A model generated the notes under the pieces. That model worked only from the letters and a program-made list of their open reading frames with translations, did not search any database and was not told the DNA's origin. DNA of 64,000 bases from Luteitalea pratensis (GTDB taxonomy: Bacteria; Acidobacteriota; Vicinamibacteria; Vicinamibacterales; Vicinamibacteraceae): NCBI RefSeq assembly GCF_001618865.1, contig NZ_CP015136.1:4747001-4811000 (forward strand), in the 5' to 3' direction. Positions 43,812-52,628 of the stretch are shown here, piece by piece. Within the stretch, counting starts at the first letter, position 1, and each line of letters starts with the position of its first letter. Made by a program: the position numbers and the translations under genes.

Positions 43812-44966
43812 CTCTTGCTGGCGCCCACGCACCTCCGACGCGATCGTGAACGCCGTGTTCGCGGCCGGCACGCCGGCGTACACGCCGGTCTGCAACAGCA
43901 CCTCTTCGACGTCCGCCCACTCGACGTCGGCGGCGAGGCCGGCCTCCAGGTGCAGGCGGAACTCTTCCCAGCGGCCGAGCGCAGCGGCGATCGCGAGCAC
44001 GATCAGGCGCCGCGTATGGAGATCGAGGCCCGGGCGCGTCCAGATCCCGCCCCAGGCGAATTGCGTGATCCAGCGCTGGTAGTCGTGGGTCAGGTCGGTT
44101 GTGGTCGCAATCCGGGCGGCGACATAGTCGTCGCCGAGCACGGCGCGTCGGATGTCGAGGCCGGCCTCGAACGCGTCGCGCGGGTCGGACGACAGGAACT
44201 CCAGCAACGTTCGCGTGAACGTTCGCGGCAGGACCAGGTTCGAGGCGTGGGCGGTCGCGAGTCGCACCACCGTCGCATTCGGCATCGCGGCCGCGAGGAC
44301 GGCGCCGTGCGCCTCCCACGGCATCGAGACGTCGGCGTCGCCGCTCACGACGAGCGTGCGCGCAGTGATCAGCGATAGCAGCTCAGTGCCATCGAAGTCG
44401 CGCAACGCCGCACAGCAACCGGCGTAGCCGACGGGATCGGTAGCCAGGAAGGTCTCGCGAGCCGACGCGATCCGCGGCGGGTTGGCACCGACAAGCGCAT
44501 CCCCGAAGAAACGAGGCATCGCGGTGTCCACGATCGCGCGGGTCCCGCCGTCGAGTACGGCCCGGCGCCGCGCCTCCATGCCCGGCGGATCTGCAATGCG
44601 CGGGGATGTGTTTGCCAGGATCAAGTCCGACAGCCGATCGCCCGCGTGTGCGGCCAGCCACTGGCCGACCATCCCACCGAGCGACCCGCCGCACCATGAC
44701 ACGCGATCGAGCCGCAGCCGATCCAGCAGGGCGAGCGCATCGCGGCCAAGCCGTTCCACCGTGTAGTCGCCCGGCGTCGCGTCGCTGCCGCCATGACCGC
44801 GCAGGTCATAGCGCAGCACGCGCAACTGCGCGGTGAGGGCCGGGATCTGTGGATCCCACATCGTGTGATCGAGTCCCAGCGCGTGGGACAGTGCGACCAC
44901 CGGCCGTCCGGCCGCGCCTTCGAGCCGGTAGTAGACGCGAACACCGTCGAGGTACGCGATGGCCAT
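43785..44966 (-). CDS. pcaL: Fused 3-oxoadipate enol-lactonase / 4-carboxymuconolactone decarboxylase
   Basis: Catalyses two steps of the protocatechuate branch: decarboxylation of 4-carboxymuconolactone and hydrolysis of 3-oxoadipate enol-lactone to 3-oxoadipate. Residues 1 to ~260 are an alpha/beta hydrolase (LSHALGLDHTMWDPQIPAL, RYDLRGHGGSD, nucleophile Ser in GGSLGG near 94, DADVSMPWEA, His in ATAHASN). Residues ~270-385 are a carboxymuconolactone decarboxylase domain (WGGIWTRPGLDLHTRRLIVL; RWEEFRLHLEAGLAADV). Separate genes in many bacteria are fused here, as in actinobacteria and others. Last gene of the operon; 2-base gap to pcaB. Confidence 0.92.
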   Translation of the reverse strand: MAIAYLDGVRVYYRLEGAAGRPVVALSHALGLDHTMWDPQIPALTAQLRVLRYDLRGHGGSDATPGDYTVERLGRDALALLDRLRLDRVSWCGGSLGGMVGQWLAAHAGDRLSDLILANTSPRIADPPGMEARRRAVLDGGTRAIVDTAMPRFFGDALVGANPPRIASARETFLATDPVGYAGCCAALRDFDGTELLSLITARTLVVSGDADVSMPWEAHGAVLAAAMPNATVVRLATAHASNLVLPRTFTRTLLEFLSSDPRDAFEAGLDIRRAVLGDDYVAARIATTTDLTHDYQRWITQFAWGGIWTRPGLDLHTRRLIVLAIAAALGRWEEFRLHLEAGLAADVEWADVEEVLLQTGVYAGVPAANTAFTIASEVRGRQQEKRPTSGSA

Positions 44967-44968
44967 GG

Positions 44969-46336
44969 TCAGCGTCGGGCGATGGGCGGGTCGGCGGCGT
45001 CGGGTTCGTCGACCGAGGCCAGGAGGCGGCGCCGGAGGGTCTCGGCGGCGCCCAGGTAGGCGCGCGGATCGTCGAGCGTCCGCAGGGCCTCGGCGTCCAC
45101 GACGCGCGACAGTTCCGGGATGGCGCGGACGATGTCGGCGAGCGACTGCCCGCTCGCCTGCGCGCGGGCCAGTGCCTCCTTCAGGAGCTGGTGCGCGACC
45201 GATCGGCCGAGGACGGGGGCGGCGATCATCACGACGCGTTCGGCGAAGATCGCGCCGCGGGTCGCGTCGAGGTTGGCGCGCATGCGCGCGGGATCGACCG
45301 CGAGGCCGTCGATGACGTCACGCATCGCCTCGAGCGCGGCGCCAGTGGCCTGCAACGCCTCGGCGATCACGGGCCACTCGGCCTGCAAGGCGCCAACGGC
45401 CCGCTCGTGCTCCTGGACGAGGCCGGCCAGCATCGTCGCTGCGAGGCCTGGCAGGCGGGCCGCGGCCGCAAGGGTCCGTGCGCATCCCGACGGATTCTGC
45501 TTGTGCGGCATCGCTGACGATCCGCCCCCCACCTCGCGCGCTTCGCCCACCTCGAACTGCATCAGGAGGCTGACGTCGCGGGCGATCTTGCCGAGCATTC
45601 CGGCGACGATCGCGCAGGCCGCAATCAGCGCCGCCAGCCGATCGCGCGACGTGTGCCACGGCGCATCGTCACCCGGTGCCAGCCCGAGTTCGCGCGCCAG
45701 CGCTGCCGCCACGTCCGGGCCGCGATCGCCGAGCGCAGCCAGCGTACCCGAGGCGCCGCCCAGCTGGACCCGCACCGCCTCGCCCCGCGCCTGCTCGACG
45801 CGGGACCAGCTTCGACGCACGCCGGCCAGCCACCCAGCGGCCTTGAGCCCGAAAGTGATCGGCGGCGCCGGCTGGAGCAGCGTCCGCCCGACCATGACGG
45901 TGTCGGCGTGACGATCGGAGAGATCGCGCAGCGACGCAGCGAGCGCCGCGGCGTCGCGGGCCATGGCAGCGCAGGCGCGATCGATCAGGAGCGACATCGC
46001 TGTGTCGGCGATGTCCTGGCTGGTCGCGCCCCAGTGGACGACGCCGGCCGCCTCCGGATCGACGACCTCGACGCGCGCCGTCAAGGCCGCAACGAGCGGC
46101 ACTACGATCGTCGCCGACGACCGGGCGTCGCGGGCGATGGCGTGCACGTCGATCGCGTCCGCGACCGCGGCGCGGGTGATCGCCGCACCAGCGCCGGGCG
46201 GAATCACCCCGAGCGCCGACTGCGCACGGGCCAACGCCGCCTCGACGTCGAGCAGCGCCTGTACGACCGAGCCGTCACTGAAGATCCCGCTCAAGGCCTC
46301 GGTCGTGGCCAGCGCATTGATGATCGACGACGTCAC
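44969..46336 (-). CDS. pcaB: 3-carboxy-cis,cis-muconate cycloisomerase
   Basis: Lactonises 3-carboxymuconate to 4-carboxymuconolactone. The 455-residue protein belongs to the fumarase/adenylosuccinate-lyase superfamily, with the fingerprint GSSAMPHKQNPSGC at about residue 265-278 and VHWGATSQDIADTAM at about 106. The start MTSSIINALATTEAL follows the pcaG stop by 6 bases. Length is typical of bacterial PcaB. The C-terminal part has the family's helical bundle and ends with LRRRLLASVDEPDAADP. Confidence 0.92.
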   Translation of the reverse strand: MTSSIINALATTEALSGIFSDGSVVQALLDVEAALARAQSALGVIPPGAGAAITRAAVADAIDVHAIARDARSSATIVVPLVAALTARVEVVDPEAAGVVHWGATSQDIADTAMSLLIDRACAAMARDAAALAASLRDLSDRHADTVMVGRTLLQPAPPITFGLKAAGWLAGVRRSWSRVEQARGEAVRVQLGGASGTLAALGDRGPDVAAALARELGLAPGDDAPWHTSRDRLAALIAACAIVAGMLGKIARDVSLLMQFEVGEAREVGGGSSAMPHKQNPSGCARTLAAAARLPGLAATMLAGLVQEHERAVGALQAEWPVIAEALQATGAALEAMRDVIDGLAVDPARMRANLDATRGAIFAERVVMIAAPVLGRSVAHQLLKEALARAQASGQSLADIVRAIPELSRVVDAEALRTLDDPRAYLGAAETLRRRLLASVDEPDAADPPIARR

Positions 46337-46342
46337 GGGTCC

Positions 46343-46915
46343 TCACAGATCGAAGAAAACGGTCTCGTCGGGACCCTGGAGCCGCACGACGAAATCCCAG
46401 GTGGCGCCGTCGCCCGCGCGGTGTGCCAGTAGCGTTGACCGGCGCTCGGCCGGTACCAACAGCAGGATCGGGTCGCGATCGAGCGCCAGATCGTCTTCGA
46501 AGTACACGCGCGTGTAGAGGTGCCGCAGCAGGCCACGCATGAACAGACACACGGTGACGTGCGCAGCGCCGTCCGCATGCGCGGGCGCACCCGGGCGAAT
46601 CGTCTCAAAGCAGCAGTCGCCGTCCTTCGACGTGCTCAACCGGCCGAAGCCTGCGAACTGGGGCGGCGGATCCTCGAGACTCGTCGGCGGGAGCGCATAG
46701 GCGCCATCTGCGTCGGCCTGGCGGATCTCCACCATCGCGTCGTCCACCGGCGCGCCGTCGCCGTCGAGGACGCGAATGCACAGACGGATTCGTTCGCCAG
46801 GAACCCCGGGCCCCGCGAGCACGCCGCAACGATCGCTCGCGCCCGGCCCGACATGGAAGAACGGGCCGACCGTCTGCGACGCACTCGCGACCAGCGGTTC
46901 CTGTGGCTCGCTCAT
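46343..46915 (-). CDS. pcaG: Protocatechuate 3,4-dioxygenase alpha subunit
   Basis: Non-iron subunit of the intradiol ring-cleavage enzyme. 190 residues: ASQTVGPFFHVGP is the N-terminal start signature, RLCIRVLDGDGAPVDDAMVEIRQ the beta-core, CLFMRGLLRHLYTRVYFEDD and RSTLLAHRAGD match PcaG. The catalytic iron ligands are contributed by PcaH, and PcaG shapes the active-site cavity. The gene overlaps pcaH by 4 bases, as usual for the pair. Confidence 0.93.
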   Translation of the reverse strand: MSEPQEPLVASASQTVGPFFHVGPGASDRCGVLAGPGVPGERIRLCIRVLDGDGAPVDDAMVEIRQADADGAYALPPTSLEDPPPQFAGFGRLSTSKDGDCCFETIRPGAPAHADGAAHVTVCLFMRGLLRHLYTRVYFEDDLALDRDPILLLVPAERRSTLLAHRAGDGATWDFVVRLQGPDETVFFDL

Positions 46916-47628
46916 ACCCGCGCCTCGAATGGCGTGGAGTCGCGCCCGCGCAGGACGATGTCGAAGCGGTAGCCGAGCGCCCAGTTGGGCTCAGTGAGCG
47001 ACAGGTCGAACTGCGACACCAGCCGCTGTTGCGCCCGCGGATCCCGGACCGACTGGAACATGGGATCCCACGCGCACAGCGGATCGTTCGGAAAATACAT
47101 CTGGGTCACGAGCCGCGTCGCGATCGAGTGCCCGAACAGCGAAAAGTGCAGGTGTGCGGGCCGCCAGGCGTTGTCGTGGTTGCCCCACGGATAGGCGCCA
47201 GGCTTGATCGTCACGAAGCGGTAGCGGCCCTCGGCGTCGGTGATCGAACGGCCGGCGCCGCTGAAGTTCGGATCGATCGGCGCGGGGTGTTTGTCCTTCG
47301 CGTGGCGGTAGCGCCCCGCCGCGTTGCACTGCCACAGCTCGACGAGCGTGTGCGGCACGGCGCGGCCGTCCTCATCGAGGACGCGGCCGGCAACGATGAT
47401 CCGCTCACCCTGCGGCTCGCCTGCGTGCTGACGGGTGAGGTCGTTGTCCGCTTCACCAATCGGCAGGTAGCCGTAGACAGGCGTGGCGAGTGACGCAAAC
47501 CGCTCGGGGATCACGATCAGCGGCTGCGTCGGCGCCCGCTTCACCGTGGACTTGTACGGCGGGTAGAGCAACGGCGGCTGGCTGCCGGCTTCGAGGGCAT
47601 GGCGATCGCTCATAGGACGGTTACTCAT
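46912..47628 (-). CDS. pcaH: Protocatechuate 3,4-dioxygenase beta subunit
   Basis: Iron-containing subunit that opens protocatechuate to 3-carboxy-cis,cis-muconate. 238 residues. The Fe(III) ligands expected are Tyr in GRYRHAKDKH, Tyr in PGAYPWGN and the two His of PAHLHFSLFG. VELWQCNAAGRYRHA and VTQMYFPNDPL are typical. The start at 47628 (MSNRPMSDRHALEAG) has no ribosome-binding site; an internal ATG at 47613 is an alternative. Translated just after pcaJ (12-base gap). Confidence 0.94.
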   Translation of the reverse strand: MSNRPMSDRHALEAGSQPPLLYPPYKSTVKRAPTQPLIVIPERFASLATPVYGYLPIGEADNDLTRQHAGEPQGERIIVAGRVLDEDGRAVPHTLVELWQCNAAGRYRHAKDKHPAPIDPNFSGAGRSITDAEGRYRFVTIKPGAYPWGNHDNAWRPAHLHFSLFGHSIATRLVTQMYFPNDPLCAWDPMFQSVRDPRAQQRLVSQFDLSLTEPNWALGYRFDIVLRGRDSTPFEARV

Positions 47629-47640
47629 GTCGCACGCCGA

Positions 47641-48414
47641 TCATTCCGCTGGCACGCCGTGCGCCGCGGCGGTCCGGGCGTGGAGGTCACGGAGCACCTC
47701 GAGCTCGCGCGCCGTCGGCGCCGGGGTCTCGACCACCACGCCGGAAAAGGCCACCGGCCAGCCGGTCTCCTCGACGACCCGGTCACGGGTCACGCCTGGA
47801 TGCAGGCTTGTCACCTGTAGCTCCTTCGTCTCCGGGTGCGGGCGCATGATGCAGAGATCGCTCACCAGCAGCGCTGGCCCCTCCGTGGTGAGGCCGAGGG
47901 CCCGCCGCTCCTGGCCAGTCGGCCCGTGCCCGAGCGTCGTCAAGAACGCCAGCCGGTCCACGAAGGCCCGGCGGGAGTGTCGCATGACGATGAAAATACG
48001 TCGACAGCAGGCCGCGATCTCGGGCGCCCCGCCGCCGCCGGGCAGGCGCACCTGCGGCCGCGCGTAGTCGCCGATCACCGTGCTGTTCAAGTTGCCGAAG
48101 CGATCGACCTGCGCGCCGCCGAGGAACCCGATCGTGATGCGGCCGCCCTGGAGCCAGTACTGGAACATCTCGGGCACCGACACCGTCGTCAGCGCCGTCT
48201 CGCACAGCTCGCCGTCGCCGATCGAGAGCGGCAGCACGTCCGGCCGCGTCTCGATCGTGCCCGACTCGTAGACCAGTCGGAGGCGCGGGGCGTGGGTCAG
48301 CCGCGCGAGGTTGCAGGCCGCGGATGGTAAGCCGATCCCGACGAAACAGACGTCGTCGTCGGTGAGCGCGCGCGCCGCCGTGACCGTCATCATCTCGACC
48401 GACGTCCAGGTCAC
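47641..48414 (-). CDS. pcaJ: 3-oxoadipate CoA-transferase, subunit B
   Basis: With PcaI it moves CoA from succinyl-CoA to 3-oxoadipate. 257 residues. YESGTIETRPDVLPLSIGDGE contains the Glu of YESG expected to form the glutamyl-CoA thioester. GFLGGAQVDRFGNLNSTVIGDY and FIVMRHSRRAFVDR are typical of CoA-transferase subunit B in this subgroup (closer to the glutaconate CoA-transferase-like branch than to the short proteobacterial PcaJ). The pathway role is inferred from position between pcaI and pcaH. Overlaps pcaI by 4 bases. Confidence 0.85.
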   Translation of the reverse strand: MTWTSVEMMTVTAARALTDDDVCFVGIGLPSAACNLARLTHAPRLRLVYESGTIETRPDVLPLSIGDGELCETALTTVSVPEMFQYWLQGGRITIGFLGGAQVDRFGNLNSTVIGDYARPQVRLPGGGGAPEIAACCRRIFIVMRHSRRAFVDRLAFLTTLGHGPTGQERRALGLTTEGPALLVSDLCIMRPHPETKELQVTSLHPGVTRDRVVEETGWPVAFSGVVVETPAPTARELEVLRDLHARTAAAHGVPAE

Positions 48415-49238
48415 GACGCGACCTCAGCCGATCGCGACAGGACGTGCTCGCCGATCCAGGCCTGGAACGTGCCGCGATCGCGCGAGATGGCGTCCCACGC
48501 GACGTAGAACGCGTTGTCGCGCGCGTAGTAGCCGTGCGCGTAGGACGGCTTCGCGCCGCCTGGGGCAACCGCGATGGCCGTCACCGTCCAGGACGGCAGG
48601 ACAACGGCGTTGGGACTGGTGCGCGGCAGCGCGTTCACGACCTCTTCGACCGTGACCAACGACCGCCTGGCCGCGAGCACCGCTTCCTTCTGCACGCCGA
48701 CGATGCCTTCGAGCAGCACGTTCCCCTCACGATCGGCCTTCTGCGCGTGCACGATCGCAACGTCGGGCCGAAGCGCCGGGACGGCGGCAAGCTGCTCGCC
48801 GGTAAACGGGCAGTCGATGAACCGCACGTTCGGGTTCACCGCGGCGAGATCCGATCCCAGATATCCCCGGAAGAACGCCGCTGGCATGTTCGCCGCTCCG
48901 GCGGCGTACGCGTGTGCCATCGCCGCGTGGCTGTGCTCCTCGAGTTCAATCGGGCGCGGCCAGCCGCGCTCGACCGCATCGCGCAGCCGATGGAGCGACC
49001 CGACGCCGGGGTTGCCGCCCCACGAGAACACCAGGCGCTTCGCCAGGCCGCACCCGATCATCTGGTCGTAGAGCAGATCGGGCGTCATCCGGATGAGCGT
49101 GAGCTCGCCGATGCCCTGGCGGATCACCTCGTGGCCTGCAGCGAAGGGGATGAGGTGCGTGAATCCCTCGAGCGCGACGGTGTCGCCCGGGCGCACCAGT
49201 CCGGCCACGGCGGCGTGCAGGCTGAGGAATTCGCTCAT
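48411..49238 (-). CDS. pcaI: 3-oxoadipate CoA-transferase, subunit A
   Basis: 275 residues and the first gene of the minus operon. LVRPGDTVALEGFTHLIPFAAGHEVIRQG is the CoA-transferase N-terminal signature, and IGCGLAKRLVFSWGGNPGVG the second motif. ALRPDVAIVHAQKADREGNVLLEG closes the core. Partner of PcaJ. ATG 49238 lies just past the operator-containing gap; its upstream sequence (CCGCCCAAA) has no clear Shine-Dalgarno. Expression should start from the divergent promoter region controlled by the IclR regulator. Confidence 0.86.
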   Translation of the reverse strand: MSEFLSLHAAVAGLVRPGDTVALEGFTHLIPFAAGHEVIRQGIGELTLIRMTPDLLYDQMIGCGLAKRLVFSWGGNPGVGSLHRLRDAVERGWPRPIELEEHSHAAMAHAYAAGAANMPAAFFRGYLGSDLAAVNPNVRFIDCPFTGEQLAAVPALRPDVAIVHAQKADREGNVLLEGIVGVQKEAVLAARRSLVTVEEVVNALPRTSPNAVVLPSWTVTAIAVAPGGAKPSYAHGYYARDNAFYVAWDAISRDRGTFQAWIGEHVLSRSAEVAS

Positions 49239-49250
49239 TTTGGGCGGCGC

Positions 49251-49279
49251 CGATTATCGCACAACATGTTCGATTATCG
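49251..49279. promoter_or_regulatory. Likely IclR/PcaR-type operator: two CGATTATCG boxes
   Basis: CGATTATCG occurs at 49251-49259 and again at 49271-49279, exactly 20 bases (two helical turns) apart. Each box is a near-palindrome around its central T. They lie in the 80-base gap between pcaI and the IclR gene. On the minus strand the left box contains GATAAT placed as a -10 for pcaI, and the right box ends one base before the TTGACT of the regulator's own promoter. IclR regulators of aromatic pathways commonly bind repeated short boxes of this kind in divergent gaps. Confidence 0.65.
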
Positions 49280-49280
49280 A

Positions 49281-49310
49281 TTGACTTAGCGGGCGTCACC
49301 CCCGTAATCT
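49281..49310 (+). promoter_or_regulatory. Candidate sigma70-type promoter of the regulator operon
   Basis: TTGACT (49281-49286), an 18-base spacer and TAATCT (49305-49310) form a fair -35/-10 pair. A start about seven bases downstream would fall at 49317-49319, right at the GTG of the regulator gene, so the mRNA may have no leader. The -35 begins two bases after the second operator box, which would let a bound regulator contact polymerase. Confidence 0.5.
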
Positions 49311-49318
49311 GGCGGCCC

Positions 49319-50176
49319 GTGAACCCTTCACGTCTTTCCCGGCCGGTCCGGCTCGAGCGGAGCGACGCCGTCCGGCCGCCGATCGGCGATCCGGATTTCA
49401 TGCTGTCGCTGGCGCGCGGTCTGGCGGCGATCCGCGCCTTCGGAGACGCCGGCTCGCAGCTCTCGGTCGCAGACGTCGCGCGCCTCGCCGGGCTGTCTCG
49501 CGCGTCGGCGCGCCGCTGCCTGCACACGCTGTCGGTGCTCGGCTACGCCGCTGCCAGCGGAGGCCGCTACGAGTTGACGCCGTCGATCCTCACGCTCGGC
49601 CAGGCTTACCTGTCGTCGACGACCATCGCCCGCGTGGCCCAGCCGGTCCTCGAGCGCGTGTCCGACCAGCTGCACGAGTCCTCCTCGGTCGCGGTCCTCG
49701 ACGGCGAGGAGATCGTCTACGTGGCACGCGCGTCCGCCCGTCGCATCCTCACGATCAGCCTCGACGTGGGTAGCCGGCTGCCGGCGGCGTGCACGTCGAT
49801 GGGCCGGGTCCTGCTCGCCGCGGCCGATGCCGACGGTCGGGCACATGTCCTCAAGCGAATGAAGCTGCCGCGGTACACCGCCCGCACGATCACCGACAAG
49901 CCGGCGCTGGCCGCCGAGCTCGAGGCGGTGCGGGCGCAGGGCTACGCGATCGTCGATCAGGAGCTGGAACTGGGCCTGCGTTCGTGCGCGGTGCCGATCG
50001 CCCGGCACGACGGCACCGTGGTCGCCGCGCTCAACGTCGGCGCGCACGCTGCTCGCGCCGACGTGGCAACGCTGCGCCGCGAGGTCGTCCCGCTGCTGCG
50101 ACAGGCGGCCGACGAGATCAGCGCCGCGCTCGGGACGCCGCGTGAGCCGGGCGAGCCCGCCGGCCGGATCGTCTGA
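49319..50176 (+). CDS. pcaR: IclR-family regulator of aromatic-acid catabolism (PcaR/PobR-like)
   Basis: 285-residue DNA-binding regulator. The winged helix-turn-helix is at about 45-75 ([24 protein letters not shown]) after the family phrase [15 protein letters not shown]. The IclR effector domain follows ([52 protein letters not shown]). PcaR/PobR-type members respond to 3-oxoadipate, protocatechuate or 4-hydroxybenzoate; which one applies is unknown. The GTG at 49319 is taken as start, possibly leaderless; an ATG at 49400 is the fallback. Its TGA overlaps the pcaF ATG by one base. Confidence 0.86.
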   Translation: MNPSRLSRPVRLERSDAVRPPIGDPDFMLSLARGLAAIRAFGDAGSQLSVADVARLAGLSRASARRCLHTLSVLGYAAASGGRYELTPSILTLGQAYLSSTTIARVAQPVLERVSDQLHESSSVAVLDGEEIVYVARASARRILTISLDVGSRLPAACTSMGRVLLAAADADGRAHVLKRMKLPRYTARTITDKPALAAELEAVRAQGYAIVDQELELGLRSCAVPIARHDGTVVAALNVGAHAARADVATLRREVVPLLRQAADEISAALGTPREPGEPAGRIV

Positions 50177-51399
50177 TGGCGACGTCCAACGGCCTGCAGC
50201 CGGTCTACTTCTGCGACGCCGTGCGCACCCCGTTCGGGCGCTACGGCGGCGCACTGGCGGGTGTCCGGACCGACGATCTCGCCGCCGAGCCGCTGCGTGC
50301 CCTGCAGGCACGCAACCCTTCCGTGGACTGGGGCGCGCTCGACGACGTGATTCTCGGCTGCGCCAACCAGGCGGGCGAAGACAACCGCAATGTCGCGCGG
50401 ATGGCGCTGCTACTCGCCGGACTGCCCGATCGCGTACCCGGCGCGACGGTGAACCGCTTGTGCGCGTCCAGCCTCGACGCTTGCATCAGCGGTGCGCGTG
50501 CGATCGCGTCCGGGGAGATGTCGCTCGTGATTGCCGGCGGAGTGGAGAGCATGTCGCGGGCGCCGTTCGTGATGGGCAAGCCGGCCGCGGCTTACGCCCG
50601 CGACCTGGCCTGGGCCGACACCACGCTCGGCTGGCGCTTCGTCAACCCGCGGATGCAGACGCAATACGGCATCGACTCGATGCCGGAGACCGCTGAGCAC
50701 GTGGCCGCCGAACACGGCATCGCTCGCGTCGATCAGGATCGGTTCGCGCTGCGCAGTCAGCAGCGCGCTGCCGCGGCGGCGGCCACTGGACTATTCGCCG
50801 GCGAGATCGTCCCGATCGTCATCCCTCGACCGAAGGGCGCGGCTCTCGAGGTCGCGACCGACGAGCACCCGCGGCCGGAGACCACGCTGGAATCGCTGGC
50901 GAAGCTCCAGCCAATCGTCCACCCAGGCGGCACGGTCACGGCCGGGAACGCCTCGGGCATCAACGACGGTAGTTGCGCGCTGCTGCTCGCGTCGGAGGCG
51001 GCGGTGCGGGCGCACGGCCTGACGCCCCGCGCGCGCTACGTAGGCGCGGCGGTCGCGGGCGTCCCGCCGCGCGTGATGGGCATCGGTCCGGTGCCCGCGG
51101 TCGAGAAACTGCTCGCCCGCACCGGCATCGCCCTCGATCGCGTCGACGTGATCGAGCTGAATGAGGCATTCGCGGCCCAGGCGCTGGCCGTGTTGCGCGC
51201 GCTCGGCGTGCCCGACGACGCGCCCCATGTGAACCCCAATGGCGGGGCCATCGCGATTGGACATCCGCTCGGCGCGAGCGGTGCGCGGCTCGTGACGGCT
51301 GCGATCGCGCAGCTCGGCCGGATGCGCGGCCGCTATGCCCTCTGCACCATGTGCGTCGGGGTCGGCCAAGGTGTGGCGCTCCTCATCGAGCGCGTCTGA
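50176..51399 (+). CDS. pcaF: 3-oxoadipyl-CoA thiolase / acetyl-CoA acyltransferase
   Basis: 407-residue thiolase that splits 3-oxoadipyl-CoA into acetyl-CoA and succinyl-CoA, the last step of the beta-ketoadipate pathway. [21 protein letters not shown] is the usual PcaF start. The acyl-accepting Cys is in [17 protein letters not shown] (near residue 95), the His in [12 protein letters not shown], and the second Cys in [10 protein letters not shown]. It may also act on 3-oxo-hydroxycinnamoyl-CoA made by the neighbouring beta-oxidation enzyme (inference). Starts on the last base of the regulator stop. Confidence 0.92.
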   Translation: MATSNGLQPVYFCDAVRTPFGRYGGALAGVRTDDLAAEPLRALQARNPSVDWGALDDVILGCANQAGEDNRNVARMALLLAGLPDRVPGATVNRLCASSLDACISGARAIASGEMSLVIAGGVESMSRAPFVMGKPAAAYARDLAWADTTLGWRFVNPRMQTQYGIDSMPETAEHVAAEHGIARVDQDRFALRSQQRAAAAAATGLFAGEIVPIVIPRPKGAALEVATDEHPRPETTLESLAKLQPIVHPGGTVTAGNASGINDGSCALLLASEAAVRAHGLTPRARYVGAAVAGVPPRVMGIGPVPAVEKLLARTGIALDRVDVIELNEAFAAQALAVLRALGVPDDAPHVNPNGGAIAIGHPLGASGARLVTAAIAQLGRMRGRYALCTMCVGVGQGVALLIERV

Positions 51400-51408
51400 G
51401 CCGTCGCC

Positions 51409-52593
51409 ATGGCCATCCACCGCATCCCCGTCGGGATCGTCGGCGCCGGACCGGCCGGACTCCTCCTCGGCCACCTGCTCCAGCGCGCCGGCATCGAGTC
51501 GATCACCGTGGATATCCGCAGCGAGCACCACGTGATCGAACGAGTGCGGGCCGGCGTCCTCGAGCAGACGACGGTCGACCTGCTGCGCGATGTCGGGCTG
51601 GGCGGCCGTCTCACCAACGAGGGGCTCCGGCACGAGGGTCTCTATCTCGCGTTCGGCGGCGTGCGGCACCGGCTCGATCTCGCGGACCTCACCGGCGGCC
51701 GGGCAATCACGGTCTACGGCCAGAACGAGATCGTCCGGGACCTGATCGAGGCGCGGCGTGCCGCAGGCGATTGGATCCTCTTTGACGCCGAGCACGTGGC
51801 GCTCACCCATCTCGACACCGAACAGCCGCGGCTCCAGGTTCGGACGGCTGATGGCGAGGAGACGTTCGTGTGCGACTACATCGCCGGTTGCGATGGGTTC
51901 CACGGGATTTCGCGCGCGTCGATCCCGTCGTCGGCGCTACGGGTGTACGAGCAGGTCCATGCTTACACATGGCTGGGAGTCCTCGCCCAGGCCGCGCCTG
52001 CCTCGCAGGAGCTGGTGTACTGTCTGCACGACGACGGCTTCGCGCTGCTCAGCATGCGATCGACCAGCATCACGCGCCTCTACCTGCAGTGCCCGCCCGA
52101 CGAGCGGCTAGATGCCTGGCCCGACGAGCGGATTTGGCGCGAACTGCGGATCCGCCTGCAGATGCGCGACGGCTGGGTGCCGAACGAAGGTCCTATCCTG
52201 CAGAAGGGCCTTACCGGCATGCGCAGTTTCGTGATCGAGCCGATGTGTTTCGGCCGGTTGTTCCTCGCCGGCGACGCCGCGCACATCGTGCCGCCGACCG
52301 GCGCCAAGGGCCTGAACCTGGCCGTCGCCGACGTGTGGCGCCTCGCTCGCGCGCTCGACGAGCACTATCGAACCGGCAGCGACGCCGCGCTCGACGCGTA
52401 CTCCGATGCCGGGCTGCGCCGGACCTGGCGCGCACAACGGTTTTCGTGCTGGATGACCTCGCTACTGCACCGCCCAGAGGGGGCCACCGACTTCGATCGC
52501 CGCCGTCAACGCGCCGATCTCGAGTATCTCGTTCACTCCCGCGCGGCGATGACCAGCCTCGCGGAAAACTACGTCGGCTTTCCGTTGGATTGA
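51409..52593 (+). CDS. pobA: 4-hydroxybenzoate 3-monooxygenase
   Basis: FAD- and NAD(P)H-dependent hydroxylase turning 4-hydroxybenzoate into protocatechuate, the substrate of PcaGH. 394 residues, normal length. FAD-binding GIVGAGPAGLLLGHLLQRAG (7-26), RAGVLEQTTVDLLRDVGLG, the DG motif region YIAGCDGFHGISR and GDAAHIVPPTGAKGLNLA are the PobA fingerprints. Start ATG 51409, 9 bases after the pcaF stop. The presence of pobA shows that 4-hydroxybenzoate or p-coumarate is an intended input. Confidence 0.94.
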   Translation: MAIHRIPVGIVGAGPAGLLLGHLLQRAGIESITVDIRSEHHVIERVRAGVLEQTTVDLLRDVGLGGRLTNEGLRHEGLYLAFGGVRHRLDLADLTGGRAITVYGQNEIVRDLIEARRAAGDWILFDAEHVALTHLDTEQPRLQVRTADGEETFVCDYIAGCDGFHGISRASIPSSALRVYEQVHAYTWLGVLAQAAPASQELVYCLHDDGFALLSMRSTSITRLYLQCPPDERLDAWPDERIWRELRIRLQMRDGWVPNEGPILQKGLTGMRSFVIEPMCFGRLFLAGDAAHIVPPTGAKGLNLAVADVWRLARALDEHYRTGSDAALDAYSDAGLRRTWRAQRFSCWMTSLLHRPEGATDFDRRRQRADLEYLVHSRAAMTSLAENYVGFPLD

Positions 52594-52628
52594 CCAGGGC
52601 CGCTTCGCGAACGCGGTCTCCGCTGCCC

